Assembly (NCBI RefSeq): GCF_000968175.1
Contig: NZ_FO704551.1
Coordinates: forward strand, 2,418,001-2,482,000
Reading direction: 5' to 3'
Length of the DNA stretch: 64,000 nucleotides
Source of the DNA: Xenorhabdus poinarii G6
GTDB lineage: Bacteria > Pseudomonadota > Gammaproteobacteria > Enterobacterales > Enterobacteriaceae
Translations under genes and position numbers: made by a program
Notes under the pieces: model-generated
Database searches by the model: none
Told to the model about the DNA's origin: nothing
Seen by the model: only the letters and a program-made list of their open reading frames with translations
In this document: one piece after another, positions 9,301-20,587 of the stretch
How the letters are laid out: each line of letters opens with the position of its first letter
Numbering within the stretch: position 1 is the first letter of the stretch

Positions 9301-10860
9301 TTAACTCCCAGCATGAATTTTTAAATACTCTTCAAAACTCATACTATCTTGCTGCTCAATGTGATGTTGGCGCGATATAGACGCTTCACGCTCAACTGAA
9401 AAACGCTCATCGTCCAAAATTGAATAATGTTCTTCAGTCAATTCATTATGATACTGGTTTGCCAGCGCCAGCCCAAAATGCCCTACCCCTTGGGATTTCA
9501 TTTTTTCCAGAACGCGCGCAGAAAATGTCAGTGTTGGATCTTCAAACATGTTCACCAACTCTTTACAGACTGATTGATATTGCGTCCCGGAACAGGTATC
9601 CAAAACTTCTGCCACTCGCCCTAAGTCTCTGAATAATTCCCGCCCCACGACCTTAAGCGACTGCGGTTCAACCCCGCCACCAAGATCAATAGACAGTCCT
9701 GGCTTACGTCCCTCTAGGATAACTTTATTCCAGTTTCCACGACAACATTCAAGCTCCGCACTTCCCATTTCTGGCGATTCAGCCAGAACACACCATATCA
9801 AGAATAAGTCAAGAAAACGAATTTGAGTTTCACTAACACCAATCGGTGAAAAAGGGTTAATATCCAAAGAACGAACTTCAATATACTCTATGCCAGCTCT
9901 TAACAGGGCATCTGAAGGTGATTCCCCTTCTTTCGTCACTCGTTTCGGGCGTATCGGTGCATATAACTCATTTTCAATTTGCAAGACATTGGTGTTAAGC
10001 TGTAAGTATTTGCCATCCTTTTTGATACCTATTGTCGCAAACTCTTCGGATGGCTTATGAATCGCGTTCTTAAGCCCCTCTACATAGGTATGAAGATGAT
10101 TAAAAGTAATATTCAGATCACTTTGTGATTTGTTGGTATAACCTAGATCACTCATCCTCAACGAGGTTGCATAAGGCAGATAACAAGTTCCTTTTTCAGT
10201 TTCCTCAAAAGGTAATGTTGAATTTCGTCCGCGTAGGAACGAAGAACAAATTGCCGGCGATGCGCCAAAAAAATAAGGGATCACCCAACCAAAACGATAG
10301 TAATTGCGGATCAAACGAAGATAACCATCTGAAATCTGCTCTTTTCCCGTTTCAGCGTCTTTAATACCCAACCAGACCTGCCAGAAACTTATTGGCAGAG
10401 AAAAGTTATAATGCACGCCAGAAATTGTTTGCATCAACGCGCCATAACGATTTTTTAGTCCTTCACGGTACAAGGTTTTAAAGCGACCCAAGTTAGACGT
10501 ACCATATTGAGCCAAAGTGATATTTTCTTCTTCATCAATAAAGCACGGCATACTTAAAGGCCACATTTTTTCATTATTCAAATGCCGAGCCGTATAAGTA
10601 TGCAAATCTTTCAGGAAAGCCATGGTTCTATCTATGTTGCTATCAACCGGCGTAATAAACTCCAATAAAGATTCAGCAAAATCAGTTGTAATCCATTTAT
10701 GCGTTAAAGAAGCCCCCAGTGATTGTGGGTGCTCCGTCTTAGCTAAATGACCGTCTGGAGTAACACGCAATGTTTCACGTTCAATGCCACGGCCAATACC
10801 CTTTAAGACAGTAGGATTTGCTGCTAACCATGACAATGCTTTTGATACGTCCGGGATCAA
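9301..10860 (-). CDS. gshA: Glutamate-cysteine ligase GshA
   Basis: GshA joins glutamate and cysteine using ATP in the first step of glutathione synthesis; gshB lies at 55.6 kb. The 519-aa protein (E. coli 518) shows [79 protein letters not shown] and [16 protein letters not shown]. It starts with TTG, as E. coli gshA does, behind a strong GGGAGGACAAA ribosome-binding site. The C-terminal 40 residues diverge from E. coli. It lies next to the tRNA operon, as near csrA-serV-argVYZQ in E. coli. Confidence 0.97.
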   Translation of the reverse strand: MIPDVSKALSWLAANPTVLKGIGRGIERETLRVTPDGHLAKTEHPQSLGASLTHKWITTDFAESLLEFITPVDSNIDRTMAFLKDLHTYTARHLNNEKMWPLSMPCFIDEEENITLAQYGTSNLGRFKTLYREGLKNRYGALMQTISGVHYNFSLPISFWQVWLGIKDAETGKEQISDGYLRLIRNYYRFGWVIPYFFGASPAICSSFLRGRNSTLPFEETEKGTCYLPYATSLRMSDLGYTNKSQSDLNITFNHLHTYVEGLKNAIHKPSEEFATIGIKKDGKYLQLNTNVLQIENELYAPIRPKRVTKEGESPSDALLRAGIEYIEVRSLDINPFSPIGVSETQIRFLDLFLIWCVLAESPEMGSAELECCRGNWNKVILEGRKPGLSIDLGGGVEPQSLKVVGRELFRDLGRVAEVLDTCSGTQYQSVCKELVNMFEDPTLTFSARVLEKMKSQGVGHFGLALANQYHNELTEEHYSILDDERFSVEREASISRQHHIEQQDSMSFEEYLKIHAGS

Positions 10861-11013
10861 TTTGTCCTCCCGTGGAGTTTAAAAGATTATTACTAAAAGA
10901 TTACTTTATATGAAACAAGTCAAGTTGTCGCTGATTACATAAAGAGGACAACAAACTAATGATTGAATTATAACCAAAAGATAATGAAATAAATATTATG
11001 ATTAGGGGGAATC

Positions 11014-11051
11014 AAAAAGAAAAACCCCTGCCTTATTAAAAGCAGGGGTTT
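11014..11051 (-). terminator. Intrinsic terminator of the tRNA operon
   Basis: AAACCCCTGC and GCAGGGGTTT pair across a 10-base loop six bases beyond the last tRNA. On the minus strand the stem runs into TTTTTCTTTTTG. Confidence 0.88.
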
Positions 11052-11056
11052 CAATT

Positions 11057-11133
11057 TGGTGCATCCAGGAGGATTCGAACCTCCGACCGCTCGGTTCGTA
11101 GCCGAGTACTCTATCCAGCTGAGCTATGGATGC
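11057..11133 (-). tRNA. tRNA-Arg (ACG), third copy
   Basis: The 77-base gene includes the encoded CCA end. The anticodon stem CTCGG/CCGAG closes loop CTACGAA, so the anticodon is ACG, converted to ICG by TadA to read CGU, CGC and CGA. It is the last gene of the operon, with a terminator just downstream. Its sequence equals the two copies at 11218 and 11380 and closely matches E. coli argV/argQ. Confidence 0.97.
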
Positions 11134-11217
11134 GTTGTCAATTTTTATGTCTTATCAGGTACTGTTGATTACCTGACTTTTCAAAATTTTTATCCCTAAA
11201 AATCGGGATGTATAAAA

Positions 11218-11294
11218 TGGTGCATCCAGGAGGATTCGAACCTCCGACCGCTCGGTTCGTAGCCGAGTACTCTATCCAGCTGAGCTATGGATGC
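11218..11294 (-). tRNA. tRNA-Arg (ACG), second copy
   Basis: This is an identical 77-base tRNA-Arg with anticodon ACG and encoded CCA. The spacer to the next copy shares an ATCG-containing block with the other spacer, indicating tandem duplication of a tRNA-plus-spacer unit of about 161 bp. Confidence 0.97.
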
Positions 11295-11379
11295 ATTGTC
11301 GGTTTCTGTTTCTTCTCAAGGCGCTGTTGAATGCCTAATCTTATAGAATTGAGAGACCTAAAAATCGCGGTATTTAAAA

Positions 11380-11456
11380 TGGTGCATCCAGGAGGATTCG
11401 AACCTCCGACCGCTCGGTTCGTAGCCGAGTACTCTATCCAGCTGAGCTATGGATGC
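11380..11456 (-). tRNA. tRNA-Arg (ACG), first copy
   Basis: This is an identical 77-base tRNA-Arg(ACG) with encoded CCA, ten bases downstream of tRNA-Ser in the direction of transcription. The order Ser then Arg copies between csrA and gshA is that of E. coli serV-argVYZQ, which has four arginine copies. Confidence 0.97.
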
Positions 11457-11466
11457 ATCGTTTAAA

Positions 11467-11559
11467 TGGCGGTGAGGGAGGGATTCGAACCCTCGATGCA
11501 GCTCTTAACCACATACTCCCTTAGCAGGGGAGCGCCTTCAGCCTCTCGGCCACCTCACC
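11467..11559 (-). tRNA. serV: tRNA-Ser (GCT)
   Basis: The 93-base class II tRNA has the long variable arm of serine tRNAs. The anticodon stem CTCCC/GGGAG encloses CTGCTAA, giving anticodon GCT for AGU and AGC codons. CCA is encoded. It closely matches E. coli serV and is the first gene of the tRNA operon; its promoter is at 11673-11700. Confidence 0.97.
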
Positions 11560-12011
11560 ATTCGCTTAAAACCTGCGACTTAGAAGTTTTCACTTCACGG
11601 CTTTCAGAATGCTAACTTCAGATTCTTACCCAGAAGATTTTCTTCAAGCCCTTCGTCGCTGCGATGGCGCACATAATACTTTCCCAGCCTGATAAGTCAA
11701 ACAATTTTTCGCAACTTTTTTTTGTTTGCGCACTTAACACGCAAAATGCGTGGTTTAGCATCTAACGGGCTGTTTTATCAGCAGAGAAATCATATAAAAA
11801 ATATAAAATTTATGAAAATGATTATTCATCACTATGACCTCATGAACGAGGCCTTTTCAACAGATAGAAAATAAAAAGACGTGAGAAAATAGCTCAAGGT
11901 ACCAAAAAGGGATAAACGCGACAGGGTTACAAAAGAGAAAGTCGAAAAAAGAAACAGAGGAAAGCAGAGTAGCGCCCAAGTCTTAAAAAAAGCGTGGACG
12001 CCATTCTTGAA
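11560..12011 (-). other. Region between csrA and the tRNA operon
   Basis: The 452 bp hold the tRNA operon promoter (11673-11700) and its long 5' leader. A short stem CACGCA/TGCGTG lies near 11747-11761. A small GCG/CGC stem followed by seven T (minus strand) just after csrA near 11990 may be a weak csrA terminator. No ORF is convincing. Confidence 0.5.
11667..11700 (-). promoter_or_regulatory. Stringent-type promoter of the tRNA-Ser/Arg operon
   Basis: On the minus strand TTGACT (11700-11695) and TATTAT (11678-11673) are spaced by 16 bases, and the discriminator is GTGCGC. A GC-rich discriminator and a 16-base spacer are typical of growth-rate-controlled stable RNA promoters. An A/T-rich tract upstream could act as an UP element. 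Confidence 0.8.
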
Positions 12012-12197
12012 TTAAAAAGTTGTAGGCTGAGATTTCTCTGCCTGAATCCGTTGATAAATTTCTTCACGGTGAACAGAAACTTCCTTGGGCGCATTTACAC
12101 CAATGCGAACTTGGTTACCTTTAACTCCCAGTACTGTGACTGTTACCTCATCGCCTATCATGAGTGTTTCACCAACTCGACGAGTCAGAATAAGCAT
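12012..12197 (-). CDS. csrA: Carbon storage regulator CsrA
   Basis: CsrA is a dimeric RNA-binding protein that blocks or activates translation at GGA motifs and controls carbon flux, motility and virulence traits. All 61 residues are recognisable; only the last few differ from E. coli (ending AEKSQPTTF). [18 protein letters not shown] and the RNA-contacting [10 protein letters not shown] are intact. A GGAGC ribosome-binding site precedes the ATG. It sits between alaS and the tRNA operon as in E. coli. Confidence 0.99.
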   Translation of the reverse strand: MLILTRRVGETLMIGDEVTVTVLGVKGNQVRIGVNAPKEVSVHREEIYQRIQAEKSQPTTF

Positions 12198-12391
12198 TCT
12201 TTGCTCCTTGAAAATTTAAAAGAGTCGGGTCTCTAGGTTTCCCCGCTATTATCCATCAAACACCGTGAAAACGTAAAGCAATGATATCTACTTAAAGTAT
12301 AAGCAGTTTTGAACACATTTCCTATATCTATAGGATAGCTAAAATATAAGTGTGTGCCCAACATTTCAACAATTTCACAACAAAAAACATC

Positions 12392-12422
12392 TGGCACCAT
12401 AAAAAACGTGTTCATGGTGCCA
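12392..12422 (-). terminator. Intrinsic terminator after alaS
   Basis: TGGCACCAT and ATGGTGCCA form a 9-bp stem with a 13-base loop, 20 bases beyond the alaS stop. On the minus strand the stem is followed by GATGTTTTTTG. Confidence 0.7.
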
Positions 12423-12442
12423 CGGCTATCACGGCAATCCTA

Positions 12443-15070
12443 CTATAACCGTAATGTCACCCACTCTTCTACACTCGCTAATGCAGAAGGAAGAGCTGCT
12501 ACATCAGTCCCGCCAGCCTGAGCCAAATCAGGACGTCCTCCTCCTTTGCCTCCAACTTGCTGGGCAACAAAAGAGATTAAATCGCCTGCTTTTATTCTAG
12601 CAGTCAAATCCTTCGTTATACCAACAATCAAGCTGACTTTATCACCAGCCACGGTAGAAAGCACAATAATTGCTGATCCCAACTGATTTTTTAGATCATC
12701 AACCATCGTTCTGAGCACCTTCGGTTCTATATCACCTAATTGTGTTACCAGCAAACGAACACCTTGGATTTCCTTCGCCTTACTCGCCAAAGAAGAACTT
12801 TCCTGAGCTGCTTGCTGAGATTTCAACTGCTGAAACTCTTTTTCCAATAGCTTCGTTCTGTCCAGTGTCGTTTTCACTTTCTCATTCAGGCTACTGACAT
12901 CCCCTTTCAGCAGATGAGCAATGTCTTGCAGTAAATCAGCCTGTTGATAGAGAGAATTTAGCGCAGTTTGCCCTGTAACGGCTTCAATACGGCGAATACC
13001 TGCTGCTGTACCTGATTCACTGGATATACGGAACAACCCGATATCACCTGTACGACTAGCATGAGTACCACCGCACAGTTCAGTAGAAAAGTCGCCCATA
13101 CTAAGCACTCGTACTTTCTCGTCATACTTCTCACCAAATAATGCCATCGCACCTTTGGCTTTTGCTGCTTCCAACTCCATTAATTCTGTAACAATTGATG
13201 AATTTTTACGAATTTCTTCATTCACCAAATTTTCGACTTGACGGATCTGTTCTGGCTTCATGGCCTCAAAGTGGGAAAAGTCAAAGCGCAGATACTTATC
13301 ATTTACCAAAGAACCTTTTTGGGCAACGTGTTCGCCCAAAATTTGTCGTAATGCCGAATGTAACAGATGAGTCGCGGAGTGATTCAAACGGATCGCGTCT
13401 CTGCGTACTACATCAATTTCAGCATTAACGGTATGATTAACGCTCAAACTACCGCTTGTCAATTTACCAATGTGGCCCACTGCCTGCGCGTATTTTTGTG
13501 TATCCAGGACGTCAAACACACTCTTGTCATTTGACAGTTTCCCCGTATCACCGACTTGCCCACCAGATTCAGCATAGAAAGCCGTTTTATCCAGTATCAC
13601 GATCGCTTCTTCACCCGCATGGATTTGCTCAACAGCCTGGCCATTGCGGAAAATAGCGACAACAGTCGCTTGCTGTGAATTATGTTCATAACCACAAAAA
13701 TCGCTGCGCCCATCAACTTTGATCAATTCATTGTAATCCGTACCAAAACCACTGGATTCACGGGCTCGGCGGCGCTGATTTTCCATCGCAACACTAAAAC
13801 CGACTTCATCAACTTTGATATGACGTTCGCGGCAAACATCCGCAGTCAGGTCAACAGGGAAACCATAGGTATCATACAAACGGAAAACGGTTTCACCGTC
13901 TAGAGTATCGCTTGCTAATTTAGTCAACTCTTCATCCAGAAGCTGTAATCCACGTTCCAAAGTACGGGCGAATTGCTCTTCTTCTGTTTTCAACACCTGC
14001 TCAACTAAAGATTGCTGCTGTTTCAGTTCTTCACCCACCGCTCCCATGATGTTGATCAGTGGCGCAACCAATTTATAGAAGAAGACCTCCTTCGCGCCTA
14101 GCATGTTACCGTGGCGAACAGCACGGCGAACGATGCGGCGAAGCACGTACCCACGGTTTTCATTGGATGGAATCACTCCATCACAAATCAAAAATGCACA
14201 GGCTCGGATGTGATCCGCAACAACGCGTAAGGATTTATTGGTAAGATCCGTTGCGCCTGTGACTTCTGCAACCGAAGCAATCAGATTTTGGAATAAATCA
14301 ATTTCGTAGTTGGAATTAACGTGCTGTAAGACTGCGGTGATGCGCTCCAACCCCATGCCGGTATCAACAGAAGGCTTTGGCAGGGGTTCCATCGTGCCAT
14401 CAGCATGGCGATTGAATTGCATGAAGACGATATTCCAAATTTCAATATACCTGTCACCGTCTTCTTCAGGGCTGCCAGGCGGGCCTCCCCAAATATGTTC
14501 ACCATGGTCGTAAAAAATTTCCGTACAAGGCCCACATGGTCCCGTATCCCCCATTTGCCAGAAATTATCTGACGCATATGGAGCACCTTTGTTGTCACCG
14601 ATACGAATGATTCTTTCTGTTGGAACACCGACCTCTTTATGCCAAATGTCATAAGCTTCATCGTCGGTTTCATAGACAGTAACCCACAGCTTTTCTTTTG
14701 GCAAATTAAACCACGCTTCGCTGGTCAACAATTCCCATGCGTATTTAATCGCATCTTGTTTAAAGTAATCGCCAAAACTGAAGTTACCCAACATTTCAAA
14801 GAAAGTGTGGTGACGGGCTGTATAACCCACATTTTCTAAATCGTTATGCTTACCGCCAGCACGAACACAGCGCTGAGCCGTTGTTGCTCTAGAATAAGGT
14901 CTACTATCCAATCCTAGAAAGACATCTTTGAACTGGTTCATCCCTGCGTTAGTGAACAACAATGTTGGATCATTGGTCGGCACCAACGAACTACTTGGTA
15001 CTATCTGGTGCCCTTTAGTATGAAAAAAGTCAAGAAACGCCTGACGGATCTCAGCGGTGCTTTTGCTCAT
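12443..15070 (-). CDS. alaS: Alanyl-tRNA synthetase
   Basis: AlaS charges tRNA-Ala and also edits mischarged serine and glycine. The 875-aa protein (E. coli 876) has the class II catalytic core near the N-terminus ([47 protein letters not shown]), the editing-domain zinc motif HSATHLLH with CGGTH later, and the C-terminal C-Ala domain with [18 protein letters not shown]. The frame is open for 24 codons upstream, but the ATG at 15070 gives the conserved [16 protein letters not shown] and has GGGAC six bases ahead. E. coli has recX between recA and alaS; here it is absent. Confidence 0.98.
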   Translation of the reverse strand: MSKSTAEIRQAFLDFFHTKGHQIVPSSSLVPTNDPTLLFTNAGMNQFKDVFLGLDSRPYSRATTAQRCVRAGGKHNDLENVGYTARHHTFFEMLGNFSFGDYFKQDAIKYAWELLTSEAWFNLPKEKLWVTVYETDDEAYDIWHKEVGVPTERIIRIGDNKGAPYASDNFWQMGDTGPCGPCTEIFYDHGEHIWGGPPGSPEEDGDRYIEIWNIVFMQFNRHADGTMEPLPKPSVDTGMGLERITAVLQHVNSNYEIDLFQNLIASVAEVTGATDLTNKSLRVVADHIRACAFLICDGVIPSNENRGYVLRRIVRRAVRHGNMLGAKEVFFYKLVAPLINIMGAVGEELKQQQSLVEQVLKTEEEQFARTLERGLQLLDEELTKLASDTLDGETVFRLYDTYGFPVDLTADVCRERHIKVDEVGFSVAMENQRRRARESSGFGTDYNELIKVDGRSDFCGYEHNSQQATVVAIFRNGQAVEQIHAGEEAIVILDKTAFYAESGGQVGDTGKLSNDKSVFDVLDTQKYAQAVGHIGKLTSGSLSVNHTVNAEIDVVRRDAIRLNHSATHLLHSALRQILGEHVAQKGSLVNDKYLRFDFSHFEAMKPEQIRQVENLVNEEIRKNSSIVTELMELEAAKAKGAMALFGEKYDEKVRVLSMGDFSTELCGGTHASRTGDIGLFRISSESGTAAGIRRIEAVTGQTALNSLYQQADLLQDIAHLLKGDVSSLNEKVKTTLDRTKLLEKEFQQLKSQQAAQESSSLASKAKEIQGVRLLVTQLGDIEPKVLRTMVDDLKNQLGSAIIVLSTVAGDKVSLIVGITKDLTARIKAGDLISFVAQQVGGKGGGRPDLAQAGGTDVAALPSALASVEEWVTLRL

Positions 15071-15403
15071 AATTGTCCCGAAATCAAGCTGAAAAAACAG
15101 ATTTATGAATGGTTGAGGTGGTATATTGCACCACCATTTCAACTCACGAATAAATTAAAATAGGGTTAAGATAGAGTGTCTTCCATAAGAAGTAAAATCC
15201 CATATAAATCCATTCGCTTTTCAGCATTGTAATTCGTCTGGGGATTTTCTGAAAGTCTGTTCGTTACACCGGTGTCAATACACTTATTTCAAAGATGTGT
15301 ATTTTTCGTATAAAAATAAAAACCACATCCAATGTGGATGTGGTTTTTAAAAGACTAATTGGCTTTATATTACAACTGAATATAGAAACTGCACGAAAAG
15401 TCA
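15071..15403. other. recA-alaS intergenic region without recX
   Basis: The 333 bp hold the recA terminator (15318-15348) and, presumably, the alaS promoter. No ORF resembling RecX was found in either strand. Confidence 0.6.
15318..15348 (-). terminator. Intrinsic terminator after recA
   Basis: A perfect 13-bp stem, AAAAACCACATCC with GGATGTGGTTTTT, closes a 5-base loop. On the minus strand T-rich sequence (TTTTTATTTTT) follows, so recA transcription ends before alaS. Plus-strand readthrough would also meet T's. Confidence 0.88.
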
Positions 15404-16480
15404 TTAAAACTCTTCGTTATTCACTTCTTCACCGTTACCTTCAAAATCTGTCACATAATCCGCAGCAGCGCTACTGAATCCTTCGGTATTATTCAACAGC
15501 AAATCACGTAGTTTCTTATCCAACTCAGCCGCAATCTCTGGATGTTCTTTCAGATAGATGGTGGCATTAGCTTTACCTTGTCCAATTTTGTCACTGTTAT
15601 AGCTATACCATGCACCGGCTTTTTCTACCATTTTGTGTTTAACACCCAGATCGATCAATTCACCATAGGTGTTAATACCTTCACCGTAAAGAATCTGGAA
15701 TTCGGCCTGTTTAAATGGTGCAGCAACCTTGTTTTTAACCACTTTTACACGTGTTTCGCTACCAATAACTTCATCGCCATTTTTCACCGAACCAGTACGA
15801 CGGATATCCAAACGGACAGACGCATAGAATTTCAGCGCATTTCCACCTGTAGTCGTTTCAGGGTTACCAAACATCACACCAATTTTCATACGGATCTGGT
15901 TGATGAAGATCAACAAGGTGTTAGAATTTTTCAAATTCCCCGCCAACTTACGCATAGCCTGGCTCATCATACGTGCAGCCAGCCCCATGTGAGAGTCGCC
16001 GATTTCACCTTCAATTTCTGCTTTTGGTGTTAACGCAGCGACAGAGTCAACAATAATGACATCAACAGCACCGGAACGTGATAACGCATCACAGATTTCC
16101 AATGCTTGTTCACCCGTATCAGGCTGAGAACACAACAGATTATCAATATCTACGCCCAGTTTTTTCGCATAAACCGGATCAAGAGCATGTTCGGCATCAA
16201 TAAAAGCACAAGTTCTGCCTTCGCGCTGGGCAGCAGCAATAACTTGCAATGTCAGCGTTGTCTTACCGGAAGATTCAGGACCGTATATTTCAACAATACG
16301 CCCCATCGGCAAACCACCCGCACCCAATGCAATATCCAGTGACAAAGAGCCGGTAGAGATCGTTTCAACATCCATCGAGCGATTTTCACCCAAACGCATG
16401 ATGGAACCTTTACCAAATTGTTTCTCAATTTGGCCTAATGCCGCTGCTAGTGCTTTTTGTTTGTTTTCATCGTTAGCCAT
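15404..16480 (-). CDS. recA: Recombinase RecA
   Basis: RecA forms filaments on single-stranded DNA, drives strand exchange, and stimulates LexA self-cleavage. The 358-aa protein starts [20 protein letters not shown] and has Walker [10 protein letters not shown] (about 66-74), the Walker B strand [12 protein letters not shown], the L1/L2 loop regions ([30 protein letters not shown]) and an acidic tail [12 protein letters not shown]. An in-frame ATG-led extension to 16543 is rejected because GAAGGAG directly precedes the ATG at 16480 and the family starts there. The promoter carries a LexA box between -35 and -10. Confidence 0.99.
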   Translation of the reverse strand: MANDENKQKALAAALGQIEKQFGKGSIMRLGENRSMDVETISTGSLSLDIALGAGGLPMGRIVEIYGPESSGKTTLTLQVIAAAQREGRTCAFIDAEHALDPVYAKKLGVDIDNLLCSQPDTGEQALEICDALSRSGAVDVIIVDSVAALTPKAEIEGEIGDSHMGLAARMMSQAMRKLAGNLKNSNTLLIFINQIRMKIGVMFGNPETTTGGNALKFYASVRLDIRRTGSVKNGDEVIGSETRVKVVKNKVAAPFKQAEFQILYGEGINTYGELIDLGVKHKMVEKAGAWYSYNSDKIGQGKANATIYLKEHPEIAAELDKKLRDLLLNNTEGFSSAAADYVTDFEGNGEEVNNEEF

Positions 16481-16554
16481 GTTTACTCCTTCGCAAGCAA
16501 TGAAGGGGCTGCCCCACTGCTGATAAACTGTTTCTGATACCAAAGTGCTGTATG

Positions 16555-16582
16555 ATTATACTGTATAATCATACAGCATCAA
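16555..16582 (-). promoter_or_regulatory. recA promoter with embedded LexA (SOS) box
   Basis: On the minus strand TTGATG (16582-16577) and TATAAT (16560-16555) are separated by exactly 16 bases. Those 16 bases (16576-16561) are CTG-N10-CAG, a perfect LexA core. This matches the E. coli recA promoter, where LexA blocks the -35/-10 spacer. The box is part of a larger 33-bp palindrome, 16546-16578. Confidence 0.93.
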
Positions 16583-16583
16583 G

Positions 16584-17087
16584 CTAAATTTTTTTGACTT
16601 CTTCCAACAGGGTCTTTAATGAAAAGATAACGGCTTGCAGACGCACAGTATTGCGGTCACCCGAAAAATGCTGGCAATATGTCACCGTATGTATATTTTC
16701 ATCAACATGAAAAGCAAACCCAAACCAAACTGTACCCGTTGGTTTTTCCTCACTTCCCCCCTCCGGCCCTGCAATACCACTGACAGCCACAGCAACATCA
16801 GCATTAGCTGCTGTTAATGCTCCTATGGCCATCTCTTTGACAACTTGTTCACTTACCGCACCAAACCGTGCCAATGACTCAGGTGAAACCGCCAACATGT
16901 CATGTTTAGCTTCATTACTGTAAGTCACAAAACCACGATGAAAATAGGCCGAACTTCCCGCAATATCAGTGATCACTTTGGCTATCCAGCCTCCTGTGCA
17001 TGATTCTGCACACGTCACAGATAATTTTCTCTGTTTTAATCGACTTCCAAGTTCAATACTAAGCTGATTCAGGATTTTTTCATCCAT
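16584..17087 (-). CDS. pncC: Nicotinamide-nucleotide amidohydrolase PncC
   Basis: PncC converts nicotinamide mononucleotide to nicotinic acid mononucleotide in the pyridine nucleotide salvage cycle. The 167-aa protein corresponds to the CinA C-terminal domain alone (E. coli 165 aa). Family motifs are CAESCTGGWIAKVITDIAGS, FVTYSNEAK, AVSEQVVKEMA, SGIAGPEGGSEEKPTGTVW and FSGDRNTVR. It lies just upstream of recA, as in E. coli, and 25 bp after lplT, so it may be read with aas-lplT. Its stop codon touches the recA promoter. Confidence 0.94.
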   Translation of the reverse strand: MDEKILNQLSIELGSRLKQRKLSVTCAESCTGGWIAKVITDIAGSSAYFHRGFVTYSNEAKHDMLAVSPESLARFGAVSEQVVKEMAIGALTAANADVAVAVSGIAGPEGGSEEKPTGTVWFGFAFHVDENIHTVTYCQHFSGDRNTVRLQAVIFSLKTLLEEVKKI

Positions 17088-17112
17088 AACAGGCCTTCAA
17101 TTCTATAAGAAA

Positions 17113-18306
17113 TTAATTTTTCCGAAGCAGATCCCAAATCCATAGCCCCCCAATTGCCAGAGAAAGCAAAATACCAAAACCAACGCCGACAGCAACAACC
17201 GGTGCGTTTAACATAATGGAAATGGAATACAGCCCTAGCATGACCAGCATAGCGCTGTTCTCACCCAGATTTTGCACAGCAACAGCTTTACCGGCTCCCA
17301 TCGCCTGCTTTCCATGTTCTTGCAATAATGCATTGAGTGGAACGACAAAAAGCCCGCCGACTATCCCAAGGACAATCAGAATTAAGTAGGAAAAGACGAT
17401 GGATTGCTGAACAGCAAAAAGAATGACCATTAACCCGATTAAGATCCCCGCAGGCATACAGCGACGAACGGTTTTCAATGTGATAAACCGCGCAGCTAAT
17501 CCCGCGCCACCAATAATACCAATAGCAACAACGGCATTCATCAGTGTCGGAGTCGTATTGCCATCAAGCCCCAGCACCACGGGTACCCAGGTAATTAATA
17601 GGAAGCGCAGCGTGATACCGGCCCCCCAAAATAAACTGGTGCCCACCAATGAAAATCGAGTTTCCTGATTACGCCAAAGGGAAACACAAACCGCAATGAA
17701 ATCCACCAACATTTTTTTGGGATTCCATCCCCTGTCGGTACGAGCCGCGGCTAAACGAGGTATATAAAAATTAGCAACAACGGCGACGCCATACGATAAG
17801 GCACACAGCCCCAATGCGGATATCAGGCTAATGTCAGAAAGAAAGCCACCCGTCACTGATCCAATCAAAATAGCGGCAATGGTCGAAGCTTCCATCATGC
17901 CATTTGCTTTTACCAAACGCCCACCATCCGTCAATTCACCCAAGATCCCGTATTTGGCAGGGGAATAGGCTGCTGCCCCGATCCCCACCAGGGTATATCC
18001 CAGAAAAGGATTCATATCGATACAAACGCTGATGGCACCAAGCAATTTGATGCCATTAGAAAAGAGCATGACACGCCCTTTCGAAAATCGGTCAGCAATT
18101 TGCCCCACAAAAGGGGCAAATACGATATACGTCAGGACGAAAACAATTTGCAGAGCCGGCCAGCTCCATTGAGGATAAGATTCTGCCTTTAATTGGGCTA
18201 AGATGGCAAAAAACAGCGCATTATCCGCAAAAGCAGAGAAGAATTGCGATAGCAAAACGGCTTTCATTCCTCGAGTTAACAGCGGTTTCTCCACAGTGAC
18301 ATCCAT
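17113..18306 (-). CDS. lplT: Lysophospholipid transporter LplT
   Basis: LplT is an MFS protein that flips lysophosphatidylethanolamine and related lysolipids across the inner membrane for reacylation by Aas. The 397-aa protein (E. coli 397) has about 12 hydrophobic segments and matches E. coli in [79 protein letters not shown] and [10 protein letters not shown]. Four bases separate it from aas, so the pair forms a lipid-recycling unit. Confidence 0.96.
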   Translation of the reverse strand: MDVTVEKPLLTRGMKAVLLSQFFSAFADNALFFAILAQLKAESYPQWSWPALQIVFVLTYIVFAPFVGQIADRFSKGRVMLFSNGIKLLGAISVCIDMNPFLGYTLVGIGAAAYSPAKYGILGELTDGGRLVKANGMMEASTIAAILIGSVTGGFLSDISLISALGLCALSYGVAVVANFYIPRLAAARTDRGWNPKKMLVDFIAVCVSLWRNQETRFSLVGTSLFWGAGITLRFLLITWVPVVLGLDGNTTPTLMNAVVAIGIIGGAGLAARFITLKTVRRCMPAGILIGLMVILFAVQQSIVFSYLILIVLGIVGGLFVVPLNALLQEHGKQAMGAGKAVAVQNLGENSAMLVMLGLYSISIMLNAPVVAVGVGFGILLSLAIGGLWIWDLLRKN

Positions 18307-18310
18307 TTTA

Positions 18311-20464
18311 TTACTCCTGTTCAGCCATTATTCTTAGTGTGACAAAATCCGGTTTGCCACTGCTAAGCAGAGGAAGTTGCCTCATATAGCGAATATCTCG
18401 TGGAACCGATAATTCGGGCATTCCCATGTCGCGAGCCACTCCCAACATTGCATTGCTATTTAGATTTGCATCTGTTGTGAATAACACCAGTGCTTCGCCT
18501 TGGCTGTGATCGATCCTAACTGTCGCCGCATGCAGTGCATCATTGGAAACGCAAGAGGCTATTTGCTCTACCGCTTCGAGAGAAACCATTTCTCCCGCCA
18601 GTTTAGCAAATCGTTTTACCCGCCCTCTAACCGTACAGAAACCTTCTGCATCAATAGAAATAATATCGCCGGTATCATACCAACCCACTTGGCAATGTCC
18701 GTCAGCATCTTCGGCGGATGGCACTTCCAGATGTTCAGGCGCTTCAACCCGCAAATAGCCTTTCATAATATTTGGCCCACGCAACTGTAAGCGCCCTCCT
18801 TCTTCAATACCCTGAACAGGCAGTAAGCGCGCTTCCATTCCGGGTAAAATCCGGCCAACTGTTCCGGTTTTTGCTGCCATCGGTACATTGATTGCGACTA
18901 CCGGTGCACATTCTGTCACGCCATACCCTTCCAGGATGCGGATACCAAATTTATCCAGCCAAACACGTTTGGTCTTGTCTGACAATTTTTCTGCGCCGGC
19001 GATGACATAACGCAGACGAGCAAAATCATAAGGATGCGCAAAATGGGCATAATTGCTTAAAAAAGTTGAGGTTCCGAACAATACCGTACAGTTACGGTCA
19101 TAAACCAACTCAGGCACAACGCTATAATGTAGCGGGCTGTGATAAAGAAATACCCGGCTACCTGTCATTAATGGGGTAAATAAACCCACTGTCAGGCCAA
19201 AAGCATGAAACAGGGGTAAAGAAGACATAAAACGATCCAACGGGGTAAAATCAGCGATTGTTTTTATCTGTTCAACGTTTGCCAACAAGCTGGCATGGCT
19301 GTGGACAACGCCTTTTGGCACGCCTTCTGAGCCTGACGTAAATAAGATCAACGCATCATCATCCGGTTTTTGCGAGGCCAGGATAGCTTTGGAAGGAAAA
19401 ATCATGTGCCACCATATCCAACGTTTATCTTCCTGCGTGATCGTCTCTTTTAAATCTTCGAGGTATACCCAATGGGCTTCTGTTACCTGTTTCGGTAAAT
19501 GCGTTAATTGTCCTTTTTCCAGAAACTGGCGGGAGGTAACGATGGTTTTAAGGGTTGCCGCCTGCATCGCATTTTTAATACTACCGCTGCCTGCCGTATA
19601 GTTCAGAAGAGCCGGTACTCGCCCTTTTAATGAAGTACCATAAATGACAGCCGCCATCTCAATCGTATTTGGCAACAACAGGCCAACCCGTTCATCGGCT
19701 TGTGTAAAACGTTCTAAGATCCGGCTAACACCCAACATTTTTTTCAGCAAAGAGTGATAACTATCTTCTTTAAAATTCATATCTTCAATGCAGCGTTTGA
19801 AGCGACCAAAACGTTTTTGCGCAGTCAGATAAGCACTGAACAACGTCTCCTTTGGGCGCGTCTGTATCCTCGCTTCCATCATCATGGCATGAAGATGCTC
19901 TCCAGCTAAACGGCGACGCATAGTTGAATCAGGCCCATCTGGCATCGGCAGATCGACAGCAGGTAAAATCTTGAGGGTGATTTTCGGGAACCAGTGCAAC
20001 TTCATGATCCCTCTTAAGCGACTAAAGACCGTTTGCTCTGCCCCCTCAATGCGTATTGGAACAACCTTTGCGCCGGATTTCGCGGCAATAAAAGCAGTAC
20101 CATCATAAATTTTCATAAGGGATCCAGTCACCGTGATCCTTCCTTCAGGGAAAATCACAATCGGACGACCTTTATCCACTTCTTTGACCAACGTCCTGAC
20201 TGCCATTGGATTGGTAGGATCCAGTGGTACAACATCAGCATAAGGCTTAACGAATCTGAAAAAGCGCTGGGTTGCAATACTGGAATAGATAGCGAATACC
20301 GGTTTTACCGGCAAAAATAACCCAATGAGCAAACCATCCAGAAACGAAACATGATTGGGTGTAATAATACATTTCGGGTGTGTGAGCGGTTTGTGGTCCC
20401 CTTCAACGGTCACTCTAAAGAGAACACGAACAAGTAATCGAATAAAATTTAAGAGCATATCCAT
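18311..20464 (-). CDS. aas: Bifunctional acyl-ACP synthetase / 2-acyl-GPE acyltransferase Aas
   Basis: Aas reacylates lysophospholipids imported by LplT. The N-terminal PlsC-like acyltransferase domain carries NHVSFLD (H38-x4-D43) and [10 protein letters not shown]. The C-terminal AMP-forming domain has [37 protein letters not shown] and the late lysine region SSGKPDF. Length is 717 aa against 719 in E. coli. Two ATGs (20464 and 20458) are possible starts with weak ribosome-binding sites; the second corresponds to the E. coli start. lplT follows immediately. Confidence 0.96.
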   Translation of the reverse strand: MDMLLNFIRLLVRVLFRVTVEGDHKPLTHPKCIITPNHVSFLDGLLIGLFLPVKPVFAIYSSIATQRFFRFVKPYADVVPLDPTNPMAVRTLVKEVDKGRPIVIFPEGRITVTGSLMKIYDGTAFIAAKSGAKVVPIRIEGAEQTVFSRLRGIMKLHWFPKITLKILPAVDLPMPDGPDSTMRRRLAGEHLHAMMMEARIQTRPKETLFSAYLTAQKRFGRFKRCIEDMNFKEDSYHSLLKKMLGVSRILERFTQADERVGLLLPNTIEMAAVIYGTSLKGRVPALLNYTAGSGSIKNAMQAATLKTIVTSRQFLEKGQLTHLPKQVTEAHWVYLEDLKETITQEDKRWIWWHMIFPSKAILASQKPDDDALILFTSGSEGVPKGVVHSHASLLANVEQIKTIADFTPLDRFMSSLPLFHAFGLTVGLFTPLMTGSRVFLYHSPLHYSVVPELVYDRNCTVLFGTSTFLSNYAHFAHPYDFARLRYVIAGAEKLSDKTKRVWLDKFGIRILEGYGVTECAPVVAINVPMAAKTGTVGRILPGMEARLLPVQGIEEGGRLQLRGPNIMKGYLRVEAPEHLEVPSAEDADGHCQVGWYDTGDIISIDAEGFCTVRGRVKRFAKLAGEMVSLEAVEQIASCVSNDALHAATVRIDHSQGEALVLFTTDANLNSNAMLGVARDMGMPELSVPRDIRYMRQLPLLSSGKPDFVTLRIMAEQE

Positions 20465-20587
20465 ATCTCAAATATAATTAAATAAAATTAAAGTGAGCAA
20501 ATTGAATAATACTATAAATTGTATAGGTAATCTGATATATAAGATTTTCCTGTTAAATAAAAAATAAACTTAAACGCTTTTAATATA

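Noticed and set aside
12233..12415. 60-aa minus-strand ORF between csrA and alaS
   Set aside because: It covers the alaS terminator and the csrA promoter region and has no family resemblance or ribosome-binding site.
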